NCBI RefSeq assembly: GCF_000231115.1
Contig: NW_006889866.1
Location: 1 to 11,744, forward strand
Length of the DNA: 11,744 nucleotides
Source of the DNA: Vittaforma corneae ATCC 50505
Taxonomy: Eukaryota > Microsporidia > Nosematidae
Direction: 5' to 3'
Part shown: piece after piece, positions 1-9,241 of the stretch
Layout of the letters: each line of letters starts with the position of its first letter
Numbering within the stretch: position 1 is the stretch's first letter
The notes under the pieces: model-generated
What the model was told of the DNA's origin: nothing
The model's input: the letters and a program-made list of their open reading frames with translations, nothing else
The model's database searches: none
Translations under genes and position numbers: made by a program

Positions 1-657
1 TTTCACTCAAACCAATTTAAAAAGCGGTTGCATACAATTGGTGATGGGTGTTATACCATATGTTTGATTAAATATACTTTAAATATCAAAAAGATGCTGC
101 CATGTAACATTTAAAAGTATGCGCGTCAGGTTTTATAAAATATAATATTATATCCGCTTGGACCTTAAATATAGTTTTGTTTGATTTATTTTACTTAATA
201 TTAGAAGTCTAAATTGATATAAATATTAAATTCCACTATAAAAAGCTGTTATGTTGTCCTAGAACAAAATGTTTTAAACAAATATTTTTACATGCCATTT
301 TTAATATACGTATTTTAAGATAAAACATACTTGGCCTAAAACATCATATAAATAAATGCTCCGTTCTTTTTTATTAAATCAGGCATACTTTTAAATTTTT
401 TTTGGATATTGTATATGGTGACTATTTAAATGCAAAAGGAATTATGTAAAGCAACACCCCGTGCTAGTTTTTTGATACTGTAAGCTTTTGAAGAACCAAC
501 GTACAACATTTAAATTACTTTAAAATTTTAGTCGAGTGAATATTAGTGAAAATGCTTTTCCATTGGAATTCCTTCCAAACAAAAAATGATATGCGTGCTT
601 TTAAAACCTTCACATAAGAGATAATCCAATGCTTTGCATGAAGCAATTTATTTTTAT

Positions 658-678
658 TACACTTGCTTTACAAGTGTA
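658..678. repeat. Perfect 8-bp hairpin, 5-nt loop
   Basis: TACACTTG (658-665) and its exact reverse complement CAAGTGTA (671-678) flank a CTTTA loop. It lies inside a chance-like open frame. Several such hairpins are expected by chance in a window of this size and composition, so no function is inferred. Confidence 0.5.
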
Positions 679-1613
679 TCAACATGGATTTTATAATATG
701 ATTGGTCGAGCCATGGGTATTTGGTATTATCTAAAATCCTACTCAAAGTATAATATCCGAAAAGCGTGTAATCAAATTTATATGCTCGATAATTTAAGCC
801 TTTACAGTATAATCTCCAAAGCAAGGTATACCTTTATTGCTCGATCACGTGTTTGCCATTTTACAGACCATATTTTGCAAACTGATTTTTAATAATCAAA
901 CTACACCAATGTATTAATTCAAGACTAACATATAAATTATTATCAATAATAAATGCGAAAATGTCTCACATTGGCATGATTTTTAATATTTATATCTATG
1001 ACAAGTTTAGATTACCAGTGGTTCTTTTTAAGATTTTAAAGATGCATGAGCATTTGATACAATATATTACATATTGATGAAAATTCATTAAAACAAATTG
1101 CCCACAACACCTTATTATAGTGCATCCTTGTTTGTATTTTCAAGAATTATCTCTTCGTCTCATTTTTAGGAACGTCTTTTTACATCGTTTTGTATATAAT
1201 ATTTGCCATGTTTCTTCGAAAAAACCATATTTTTCATCATGCTCCTGGTAATTTTATTATTATTTACATCAACTTTTTAATGAATCTGAAATTCTTATAT
1301 CCAATTCAATGTAACTCATGTCCCCACTTCCATTCTTTTTTGTAACCCTTTAATTATTAAACTGATCTTCTGATTTCGTAAATTTCTTAGATTTTGTCGT
1401 ATGCTTTACTTCTACGAAATATATAATGAAACTCTGTTATAAAAGAATTTTTAGACAAACAACGAATCTGATTCTAAGAAAATGATTGTTTTAAATACAA
1501 GTTTTATCTTAGCATGCTATTTTTATGCAAAGTTTTGTAACATTCCTACACTTTATTTTATTCATCTTTAAGTGAAAATAATTAGCATTGGTAAAATTGA
1601 TTTAAATTTCTGG

Positions 1614-1640
1614 AAAGATACCTGTATTTAAAGTATCTTT
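1614..1640. repeat. 8-bp inverted repeat, 11-nt loop
   Basis: AAAGATAC (1614-1621) is the exact reverse complement of GTATCTTT (1633-1640). Two G-T wobble pairs could extend the outer end of the stem. It is A/T-dominated, and several of this strength are expected by chance. No U-tract follows, so it is not a convincing terminator. Confidence 0.45.
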
Positions 1641-1842
1641 TAATCGAATAAAAAATTAAATCATGCAAAGCAGTCTTTCTTCTTTTATAATAGAATCACT
1701 GTGCATGGTCTTGATTTAAGATAATATATTTTCGATGTTGAGGAAATTTTCAGATCTTGTTGTCTCATTGCAGTTTGTTAAAAAATCTTTGCTGTTGCTT
1801 TTTATATTCTATTTTTGAAATTCTGCTATATTTTAAAAATTT

Positions 1843-1854
1843 TTGTTCGAACAA
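1843..1854. repeat. 12-bp perfect palindrome
   Basis: TTGTTCGAACAA equals its own reverse complement. It is centred on TTCGAA within a T-rich tract. Palindromes of this length are expected several times in the window, so it is recorded as structure only. Confidence 0.45.
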
Positions 1855-2384
1855 CTTAATAAACAATTCCGTTATGAATTTTTATTTGACATCATTTATT
1901 GTCAAGTGTCTGGTATGCTCTAAGCATAGAAGCATGAACTCTAAATATAAAAGGTTAACTTTGTTGCCATAAACCTTTAGATTTAAAAAACTTACATTAT
2001 AAACTTGGCCGTTAACATATTCTTAAGTAAAATTCTGAATTATGATTAATGTGTCAAATTAAGTGTTGCATGTGTATTGTCTTATTTTGATTGTCCTCGC
2101 ATTTGCCCTGCCTTCTTTATGTAAAACAATAGACTTTTAGCTCATAAAACTTTATATAAAATTTTAAACAATGAAAGTACAGATACATAATCTAATATGC
2201 TGAAACAAAAATTAATAACATACTATTTCAATAATATTTGTTGTGTAGGCTTTTTATAATTTTTATTGAGGATCCAGTTTTTAATAGATAATGAAATATT
2301 GTATTAATAAAATTCGTATATAACTATTTTTAGTTTTATCAATGGCAAATCTAATCTTAATAAAATTAACTTTTCAAAATTTGC

Positions 2385-2408
2385 GCATGCTATGCAAGAA
2401 TAGCATGC
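2385..2408. repeat. 9-bp GC-containing hairpin, 6-nt loop
   Basis: GCATGCTAT (2385-2393) and ATAGCATGC (2400-2408) are exact reverse complements around a GCAAGA loop. Each arm also contains the self-complementary word GCATGC. Four G-C pairs in the stem make it one of the more stable short hairpins here. One or two perfect 9-bp hairpins with short loops are expected by chance. Confidence 0.55.
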
Positions 2409-3963
2409 ATACGATAGTGTTGCACATATTTAGATGAAATTTATTAATTCGAGTTCTATTTAACGACTGCCTCATCATTAAGACCTTGTAATAATATAGA
2501 TATAATGTGCAATTCATAAATAATATTTGATCAATGAAATAAATACTTTGTAGTTTTCATCTGCTAGTTTAATCAAATTTTTTGAAACATTATTGCTAGA
2601 GTGAATATCACAATTGGAAGCAATAATGAACATAGTAAAGAAGTTATTGGAAAAGACAAAACATCAAGAATAGTTTATTAAGTATGTACGGTAAATGTTG
2701 TTCGATGATTGTACGATATTATTAAATGTAATTTGAATGCGGGTTTTATCTTCATACTTCGGGTTTAAGCTCAGCTCCAAAATAAATCCTAAAATATTAA
2801 AGTTGTAAAAACTATAGAAAAATATTTGATTTGCACAATATTCACGTCTCATATAAATTTCTGACATTTAACAAAGTTTTAAAACAAAGAATTTTCGATC
2901 ATGCGTTATATTATTATATTATGAACCATCCGGTATTAATGAATGATGATCTTTATCATGTAGATAGATTTCAGTTATGATATATTAGTGAATATAATAT
3001 ATTCCAATCATTTCAAAGAAACTTTTTTTACTAATTTATACATGACAATTTTTTTATTATAAAAGATTTTTGGTTTATATTAAACTCACGTTGTTTAGTT
3101 ATATATGCCATTGCTTATTTATAATTTAAAATTACTAAGAAGATGCGCAGATGCATTCTATTATTTAATTTCAAGAGTCGAATCGTTGTTTAAAACATTA
3201 GCAAATTCCATATTAGCAGTACGATAAAAATATAATTTAATTCACCTTTAGATAAGAATTTTTAGAGTGAATACTCATTAATTTAAGTAAATAATCACAA
3301 TGATTCTTCACTCAAGTACTAAGTTCATCATTTGTGATTTTAAACATACAAATAAATGGTATTTTAGACTTACTAATAATATTATGTTAAATAGTTAGAT
3401 TTAAAATAAAAAATTGGATAGGCTTGATTTTTCGTTGCATGACAAAATTTTACAATGCATATCTTCATATTGTATAATATGTCTGTGCAAATTTTCCATA
3501 AAATAGTATCTTGACACTCTACATATTATCCAAGGTATTATGAGTCTGATTTATTCATAGCAAAAAAGTATCTGGATGCGAAAGCTGGCATTGATCAATA
3601 ATATTAAAATAAATGTCTATATTTTAAACACAGTTTATTAATTACATTATCATCCAGAGCACATTCATGGGGTAATTTGTTAAATTCTAAATTTTACATA
3701 AAACCAAATTGGTACGACAGTTTGCACTAAATATTTAAAATTCGCAATATTAAAATGGCTATTGTGTTTTATATGATAAAATTGAATATAAAATACCAAT
3801 GCTTAATATTTTGTAAAGTAATCACCCGACTAGATATTGGCCTTTTGAAGCTTTGAACACCCCAGTTCATCTTATTTTCTAAAGGTAAAATGCAAAAACT
3901 TTATCTTATATGATGTTTATCAATTTATTATGAATTTATTAACTGTTCCAGATGCTCAACCTG

Positions 3964-3999
3964 CAAATGCAATGAGTTTTTAAGGAGATTATGCATTTG
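3964..3999. repeat. 8-bp inverted repeat, about 20-nt spacer
   Basis: CAAATGCA (3964-3971) is the exact reverse complement of TGCATTTG (3992-3999). The spacer has no structure that I can see. This level of repeat is expected by chance. Confidence 0.4.
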
Positions 4000-4175
4000 A
4001 AAATATTATGTCTTGATAATCAACGTTTGGAGGTGTAATAAATGTTAATATGTTTGTATTTAAGTGCATCATCAGCTCTTCTTTATTTTTGTATTTCTCA
4101 AAATAAAATGTGTAATAACTAGAAGAAATAACAAACACAAGCACAACACAAACTATCACATTCTACACAGATAAT

Positions 4176-4191
4176 ATGCCAACATTGGCAT
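4176..4191. repeat. Near-perfect 16-bp dyad (7-2-7)
   Basis: ATGCCAA and TTGGCAT flank a 2-nt centre (CA). The spacing would suit a dimeric DNA-binding protein, but no neighbouring gene supports an operator role. A dyad of this quality is expected more than once by chance. Confidence 0.45.
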
Positions 4192-4687
4192 TTTCATATA
4201 GTATCTATAAAAATTTTATATTTCATACTGATAATAGTTTATTTAATATCATGATTGTTACATCAATATTTAGTTTAGAATTTTCATATTTATAATAATT
4301 TTAATTTTGATGCATACCCAATTACTGAACCTATGAATAATTTTTGAAAATTATAACATCCAATGCTTGACCTAGCATGATGTACGTGTCTAGTCATTAT
4401 AAACTCCTGATAACGTTTAATAGAAAATAGTATGGCGAGTATATTCTTTTCATGTAATTTCTGCTTGTAACCTTAATCCCGTGCAGTCTTAGCGCTATTA
4501 ACTGTTTCATGACCCTACCATTAGAAGTTACTATGCCTTTAAATTAAAATCTTGTTAAATATCTAAATCAACAACCATTTGATTTTAATTGGAATTAAAA
4601 CCCTCGAAATAACAATTTTGTACTACAATTTTAAACAAGCGCAATCCATTTCAACAACATCAATTTTTGGATTTAGCATGCTATATT

Positions 4688-4736
4688 AATCACGTTGATC
4701 ACATTTTCGTTGACAAATCAACATCATTTTGTGATT
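4688..4736. repeat. Bulged 12-bp foldback
   Basis: AATCAC followed directly by GTTGAT (4688-4699) pairs with ATCAAC (4717-4722) and GTGATT (4731-4736). This gives two 6-bp stems separated by an 8-nt one-sided bulge (4723-4730). It is recorded as a possible secondary structure only; the large bulge weakens it. Confidence 0.35.
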
Positions 4737-6306
4737 TGATTATAAAAAAGCATTAGAAGAAGAGGCATTTTAATCTAGATTGCACCAAATAATGTTGAAG
4801 CAGTTTTTATTTTTGTTAATTATGCTTGTGTAATGTACAATGTATTTAATTTTTAATAAAAAATAGAATAACATGATCAATAAGTTTTAATTATAAAATA
4901 ATACATACGCATGAGAAATATATTTAAATAAAAACAAATTTAATTAGTATAAAGGTCGACCCATCAAAACACTATCGCCCAGTAATTAGATGATGACCAT
5001 TCGCTTGAATCTGAATACTACTTAATAGCACCAATCACTTATTTATTGCCTGATGATCGATATTGAAAGAAGTTCGGCAACCCCATTTCCAATTTTAATA
5101 GTTCTACAAAACTTCTCAAAACATCTTTCCATATCGTGCTTTAGAAAATCACATCGCTATCTTATATTTCGACGTTAATCTAATTTTTAATGCAAGACAT
5201 GGGAAGTAAAGTAGGATTATTTAAAAGCTTTCATAATACACTTATATGAACATAGGCCATTTATCTCTTTAGTTGTGAATATGCATGTTTCTTGCCCATG
5301 TACTGTATTTTTGATCTAGTTGGTTTATAAAATTGATATGATGCCTGCAATATATTTATGTCAACAAAAAACACATGTAATACAGTTGAAAAAAATCTTT
5401 GAGCACTTTCTTTATGGAAGTACTTTTATTCTATTAGATTCCCGTTTCAAAAAACATTGTATTTATTAAAAAAAAATGTGTCGTAAATGACAAATTTGTG
5501 TTAATAAATTGCATCATTCAATTATATACTACTCTGTAAATATATTATAATTCCATGGTATTTAAAAGAAATAATACTATGCAAAATTGTATAATATTTA
5601 AGATGCTGTCCTTCACACAGAAACTATTCTACTATAAATTTGAATATTATCCAACACAAACAATCAGTTTTTAAATTTAGAAGTGATTTATTTAATACCC
5701 GAACCACTTTTATTTTCTTCCATAATATTTGAATTGCACACTATCCTCTGTTGTCTTTGGTTCTTCGATGTTTAGATATAAGCCATTCCTCAACATCCCA
5801 TAATGTTCATTCCGGATGTGTTCGGCCAATTCATACCTGATAAATACAACAATGCATGAATTATTGACATCCACACATTCAACATATCATACAACTTAGA
5901 GCTATGTTTAAATCACTACCAAAGAGGTCCATAGTGTCTACATTCATGAAATACATTGATGACATCCGCATTGTCTTTAATGTATGCTTTCATCTCTCTG
6001 CAAATTTTGATTTCTCTAGGTTTTATTTATACATGCAAAATGCTGTGTATTCTCGGAAGAGATTGATATGGATTTTATTTCTTGAAAGTTTTACTGCATT
6101 CTAACTTATGAAACTCCAGAGATATGAGTTTAGAGTTGGGTCTGTTGGCAAGTTCTATGCAAAATATTTTTGATTGTTTGAGGTACTTAGACATAATATC
6201 TAGCCGACTGTCTTAGCATAGCAGAGTTTTAAACTTCTAATTTACTAGTTTGGAGTCACTGGTGAGTTGTTCATGGACTCATTAAATTCCAAGATTTAAA
6301 GTGATA

Positions 6307-6327
6307 AAAAAGTTTTGTTAACTTTTT
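6307..6327. repeat. A/T-rich 8-bp hairpin, 5-nt loop
   Basis: AAAAAGTT (6307-6314) pairs exactly with AACTTTTT (6320-6327) around TTGTT. Only one G-C pair lies in the stem, so it is weak, and no gene ends just upstream. I do not call it a terminator. Confidence 0.35.
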
Positions 6328-7160
6328 ATTAAAATAATGTCTTTGTTGAGGTTAAGTTTTTAGTAGAAACAGACCGAACACTTTTGACAAAAGGTACAAA
6401 GTATTGGTGTTTTAAAAAATTAAATAAATTTTGCATAGCATACAACTTACAGTATAAATAGTGTTTATATTCATTCATAGTTTGCTGGTGATTTTATTTG
6501 AAGATGATGTAGTTATGAGTTTTTATGTTTAACATGTAAGCATCCAAATAATTTTTGATATATTATATCTAAAATGAATAAAGGAAAATTGATGGATGTT
6601 AAAAGATTAGGTGCTATATTTGTATGTAAAAACAGTCAATATAAGAATATAGTGTTTAATTTTATTAACAATGAGATGCGCGCAATGTTTCTAAATCATT
6701 TTAAAGATTCCCATACAATAGAAATATATAGTTGTAATTAAAGCATAGAAAGATAAAAAATCACTAGTTAGACTAAGGACAGTCAAATATGTCTCGGAGA
6801 AAATCATTTAAGTCAAAAACGGGATTCTTTGGTTACGCAATAGTAATGTAGACAAGAATAAAATAGTTAAAATAGTATTTTTATAGAAACCGAATTTAAT
6901 TTATTAAGACGTAAGTCTTGTGATTATTTTCTTAGTTTAATTCTTGACATTATATTCTGACACTCACTATAAAAAGTTGGGGATGTTGTAATTCTAGAAA
7001 ACCATTAAATATAAAGTGATATCGAGGTGTGATGCTTTTGAAGTCTATGTTTTATGTAAAAATAATTATTGACAAATACATAGTACCAATTATCTTTGCC
7101 ATTTAAAATAGCACGAATTTATAATCTTGTATCACACGGTAGTTATTATTAATTGGGTTA

Positions 7161-7225
7161 AATGGCCAAAAAACGATCAAACTGGAATTTAAACGATCCA
7201 ATTTGTTAAATTTGATGGGGCCATT
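7161..7225. repeat. 7-bp inverted repeat enclosing a 20-bp-spaced direct repeat
   Basis: AATGGCC (7161-7167) and GGCCATT (7219-7225) are exact reverse complements. The match extends to 9 of 10 outward. Between them the 8-mer AAACGATC occurs at 7171-7178 and 7191-7198, exactly 20 bases apart. A third copy lies at 8219-8226. The arrangement resembles spaced protein-binding sites, but two copies are too few to claim iterons. Confidence 0.35.
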
Positions 7226-7300
7226 CAAATTATTGCATCTTGCTTTTTTGTCATTTATGTGTCGATCATAATTTCAACTGGCATTATATTAATAGCATCT

Positions 7301-7320
7301 GATTTGTTAATTAACAAATC
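7301..7320. repeat. 20-bp perfect palindrome
   Basis: GATTTGTTAA is followed immediately by its exact reverse complement TTAACAAATC, with no spacer. The flanking bases do not extend the symmetry. At this composition a perfect palindrome this long is expected roughly 0.05 times per window, making it the least chance-like single dyad here. It could form a cruciform or bind a symmetric dimer. No adjacent gene indicates a regulatory role. Confidence 0.7.
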
Positions 7321-7571
7321 TACAACCATATCCATTTTTTGTTAATAAAACCATGTTAGCCACATATTACTAATTTGAAATTATATTTATATTATTAGCA
7401 GCAGAAATGTATATTTGGCGCAAGTCTTCTAGATTCACTAAAGACCTTCTCATTTTATCTTTAAAATGGTCAAATTCTTAATATATAAATCCTACGTCTT
7501 ACAATCAAACTGATAATGACTATGCCTTTATGAATATGACAACAATACTAAAGATAATGCCATTATTTCAG

Positions 7572-7635
7572 GGAAGTTGATTTAAAAGATGACTTCCAAT
7601 ATTTCTTTCAAATAGAGATTGGCTTAGAAATATTG
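7572..7635. repeat. Two adjoining inverted repeats (6 bp and 10 bp)
   Basis: GGAAGT (7572-7577) pairs with ACTTCC (7592-7597). Beginning at that last base, CAATATTTCT (7597-7606) pairs exactly with AGAAATATTG (7626-7635) across a 19-nt spacer. About one 10-bp repeat with a spacer of up to 20 nt is expected by chance in the window, so interest comes from the neighbouring structures. Confidence 0.5.
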
Positions 7636-7645
7636 TTCGACCCTT

Positions 7646-7668
7646 TGAATTAAAGTAATTTTAATTCA
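7646..7668. repeat. Perfect 9-bp hairpin, 5-nt loop
   Basis: TGAATTAAA (7646-7654) and TTTAATTCA (7660-7668) are exact reverse complements around GTAAT. The stem is A/T-rich and begins ten bases after the previous inverted repeat. Confidence 0.5.
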
Positions 7669-7828
7669 TAAAAAACTACAACATCAATTTTGCATCTTTT
7701 TTTAACCACATAAAGTTCTTGCAATGGGTTTACCACCATCCAGATTATCAAAATGATTGAGTAAAAATTGAAATGATTTTATGGTCAAAAAATTCTTTAT
7801 AGTGTAGGTTGGAAGATAACCTTAAATG

Positions 7829-7853
7829 CAAAAATTTTGTAAAAAAATTTTTG
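7829..7853. repeat. Perfect 10-bp hairpin, 5-nt loop
   Basis: CAAAAATTTT (7829-7838) and AAAATTTTTG (7844-7853) are exact reverse complements around GTAAA. All but one pair is A-T. Part of the signal comes from the locally low complexity of alternating A and T runs. Confidence 0.5.
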
Positions 7854-7874
7854 GGCAAAAGCCTTTTGCACCAA
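7851..7874. repeat. Near-palindrome with one bulged base
   Basis: GCAAAAG (7855-7861) and CTTTTGC (7863-7869) are separated by a single C. Allowing A7870 to bulge, TTGG (7851-7854) pairs with CCAA (7871-7874). This gives 11 potential pairs, overlapping the end of the preceding stem by three bases, so the two hairpins could compete for pairing. Confidence 0.5.
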
Positions 7875-7886
7875 TATTTAGCATTC

Positions 7887-7902
7887 CTTCAGTATACTGA
7901 AG
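7887..7902. repeat. 16-bp perfect palindrome
   Basis: CTTCAGTA is followed directly by TACTGAAG. About 0.6 palindromes of this length are expected by chance in the window. It ends on the first base of the 79-bp unit with inverted ends. Confidence 0.6.
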
Positions 7903-7980
7903 AGAGTGTGGATTGTATTCATAAAAATCTCCTTAATATTTAAATTCATGATCATTATTGGTGTATTCATCTACACTCCC
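7902..7980. repeat. 79-bp unit with imperfect terminal inverted repeats
   Basis: The left end GAGAGTGTGGAT (7902-7913) and the reverse complement of the right end, GGGAGTGTAGAT (7969-7980), agree at 10 of 12 positions. Just inside, TGTATTCAT occurs as a direct repeat at 7914-7922 and 7962-7970. The form recalls a very short non-autonomous DNA transposon remnant. I see no target-site duplication, and the unit is shorter than most such elements, so the call is tentative. Structural coincidence is a real alternative. Confidence 0.3.
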
Positions 7981-7990
7981 ACTTTTTATT

Positions 7991-9060
7991 AATTGAAAAT
8001 ATCAACGACCTGAGCCCAAGTGTACAACTTGCTCTGTTGCAATCAGCATTACTGATAGGTATAGAACACATAGAAATTACATTAAAATAAAATTTACTAT
8101 ACTCAGATACAAATATAAATAGTCACGTGGAGGTGGCCAATGATATAATTTTCTATAACAATACATATGTATTTTAAGAACATCAGTGTAAATAATTTTA
8201 TAAAAATATGTGGATAAAAAACGATCTATTCTTCTGGTAGTGAACACATATACAATCAAAAGAAACAATATTCTGATTGAAATCAAAAATAAAGCTTATA
8301 AAATTTAAGCTCTAGTTCGTTAAAAAGACTCGGCTTGGCCTCTATGTTTGTTGCTAACAATTTATACTATAAGAATGTTTGGTATACTAGCACAAATAAC
8401 TCGACATCTTTTAAGGAATTGCCGTCTTCTCATTATAAACTCCTTAAACTTAACAGTGCATCTTGAACCTCTTAAGAAGGGATATTTCAAAATAAATAAT
8501 TAAAAGCTCATTCTACAATAATTCAACGACTATTAAGAATATAAATAGTAGATTGTCAAAAAGCTATCAAAAAATTGCTGTTTGCCTAGGTATAAATCAT
8601 TAGAAGAAAAAACATAACATAATAAACTACTAGAAACATTCAGTCCTCTAGAATTTATGTGCCCAAAGACATACCATTTCTTGATTTTAAATTATATTAT
8701 AAACTAATGATCAAAACAAAGCTTTCTTTTAAAACAGACAAACTAACCTCTATCAAACATTAAAGTACTTTCAACCATAGTCACGTATTATTCTCAAATT
8801 GCATTTAATTGATTCGGTGGTTCAAAACTGTATTATATAAAGGCGTTTACACATATATTCAGCATCTTTTAATTGTATAATGTGCTTGTTATATTACAAA
8901 GATTATGCATGCAATATTCAAAAAAAGAAATATCCTATGCTTTGTTTTTAGAATAGCATGACTATATCTAAAAAAATATCTATCAATATCAGTTATACTA
9001 AAATTCTACTTGATAGTGTTAAGCATTCAGCCCGTGAAATTAATTTAAAAACTTGATAAA
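7991..9060. other. Gene-free AT-rich stretch, A-rich on + strand
   Basis: No gene can be supported. A 69-codon frame on the minus strand (8077-8286) has hydrophobic and basic residues typical of chance translation of AT-rich DNA and no recognisable motif. The + strand is A-rich; the two lines covering 8461-8580 hold 54 A and 36 T. A CACGTG hexamer lies at 8124-8129 next to a CCAAT word at 8137-8141, but no transcript start or gene gives it a role. The one notable structure is the bulged hairpin at 8945-8974. Confidence 0.7.
8945..8974. repeat. 12-bp hairpin with one bulged base, 5-nt loop
   Basis: TTTTTAGA plus ATAG (8945-8956) pairs with CTAT (8962-8965) and TCTAAAAA (8967-8974). A8966 is bulged and CATGA forms the loop. 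It is one of the longest stems in the window but mostly A-T. The T-run is on the 5' side of the stem, so on the + strand it does not resemble an intrinsic terminator. On the minus strand it has the same T-first form. Confidence 0.5.
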
Positions 9061-9212
9061 CTTTTACCAATTGCCCTGCGATGGAGCTTAACATCACAAT
9101 AAATTATGGCATTGAGAGTTTTCCGTGCATGTAGTGAAACACTTGATGCCTAACACACAGAGAATAATTATATTTTAAAAGGATCCGGAGGATGGCAAAA
9201 CGTCGCAAACAT

Positions 9213-9241
9213 TTTAGACATGTTCCGTTAGGAAGTCTAAA
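9213..9241. repeat. 7-bp inverted repeat, 15-nt spacer
   Basis: TTTAGAC (9213-9219) is the exact reverse complement of GTCTAAA (9235-9241). It lies within the GC-richer island. Repeats of this size are common by chance. Confidence 0.35.

Larger units (their letters stand above)
1..2380. other. Gene-free AT-rich stretch, T-rich on + strand
   Basis: I see no gene here. Two short ATG frames (87 codons at 629-892 and 71 codons at 1757-1972) have no recognisable domain, no homology I know and no supporting context. Both fall within the length expected by chance at this base composition. The + strand is T-rich, most clearly at about 1140-1900, where three 60-base lines hold roughly twice as many T as A. 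The only structures are short hairpins and palindromes, listed separately. There are no tandem repeats, tRNA-like B-box arrangements or long homopolymers (longest is 8 T near 396-403). Non-coding intergenic or intronic DNA is the best call. Confidence 0.75.
2381..7140. other. Gene-free AT-rich stretch with scattered short inverted repeats
   Basis: No gene can be supported. The longest frames starting at ATG are 67 codons (2664-2867, minus strand) and 66 codons (5904-6104, plus strand). Neither has a recognisable motif, and both are within chance length. Two patches, about 4960-5160 and 5700-5880, reach about 33-35% G+C by hand count, above the surrounding 20-28%, but they hold no open frame of note. 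Inverted repeats at 2385-2408, 3964-3999, 4176-4191, 4688-4736 and 6307-6327 are listed separately. No tandem repeat array, RNA gene or mobile-element boundary was recognised. Confidence 0.75.
7141..7990. other. Gene-free segment dense in inverted repeats
   Basis: There is no coding frame of note in these 850 bases. The segment instead holds the strongest palindromic structures in the window: a 20-bp perfect palindrome (7301-7320); inverted repeats at 7572-7597, 7597-7635 and 7646-7668; a 10-bp stem (7829-7853) almost touching a bulged 11-bp stem (7851-7874); a 16-bp perfect palindrome (7887-7902); and a 79-bp unit with imperfect inverted ends (7902-7980). Each is short, and most would be unremarkable alone; their clustering is what is odd. 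It could be a degraded non-autonomous DNA transposon, a structured non-coding RNA, or chance in AT-rich DNA. Confidence 0.5.

Noticed and set aside
140..153. 14-bp A/T palindrome as an origin or operator
   Set aside because: It is composed only of A and T. Such palindromes are expected by chance at this composition, and no iterons or adjacent genes are present.
629..892. 87-codon + strand frame as a gene
   Set aside because: Its length is within chance expectation, it has no recognisable motif, and a perfect hairpin interrupts its start.
1757..1972. 71-codon + strand frame rich in Cys, Leu and Phe, as a membrane or secreted peptide
   Set aside because: Hydrophobicity follows from the T-rich + strand. 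There is no clear signal peptide structure, homology or context.
2664..2867. 67-codon minus-strand frame as a gene
   Set aside because: Chance length, residues dictated by AT-rich codons, and no motif or neighbours.
5904..6104. 66-codon + strand frame as a gene
   Set aside because: Chance length and no recognisable domain. It borders a slightly GC-richer patch, which alone lengthens frames.
6307..6327. A/T hairpin followed by T-containing sequence as a terminator
   Set aside because: The stem has only one G-C pair, no gene lies upstream, and T runs are common here.
6665..6678. TGCGCGCA word near 6666 as a CpG island or origin motif
   Set aside because: It is a single isolated 8-mer with AT-rich flanks and no surrounding CpG enrichment.
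7639..7652. GTTCGA words (for example near 7635, 1845 and 2700) as tRNA B boxes
   Set aside because: None has the matching A box, arm pairing or acceptor stem at the correct distances.
4654..7691. 14-mer ACAACATCAATTTT repeated at 4654-4667 and 7678-7691
   Set aside because: A couple of such pairs are expected by chance, with no extended similarity.
8124..8141. CACGTG with a nearby CCAAT word as a promoter
   Set aside because: CACGTG also occurs at 846-851, which is near chance frequency. No gene or transcript start is visible, and nearby TATA-like words are unavoidable at this composition.
8077..8286. 69-codon minus-strand frame as a membrane peptide
   Set aside because: Hydrophobic stretches are expected from AT-rich translation. 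No support from context or motif.
4394..8444. 15-mer TCATTATAAACTCCT repeated at 4394-4408 and 8430-8444
   Set aside because: Roughly one repeat of this length is expected by chance in AT-rich DNA of this size, and similarity stops at its edges.
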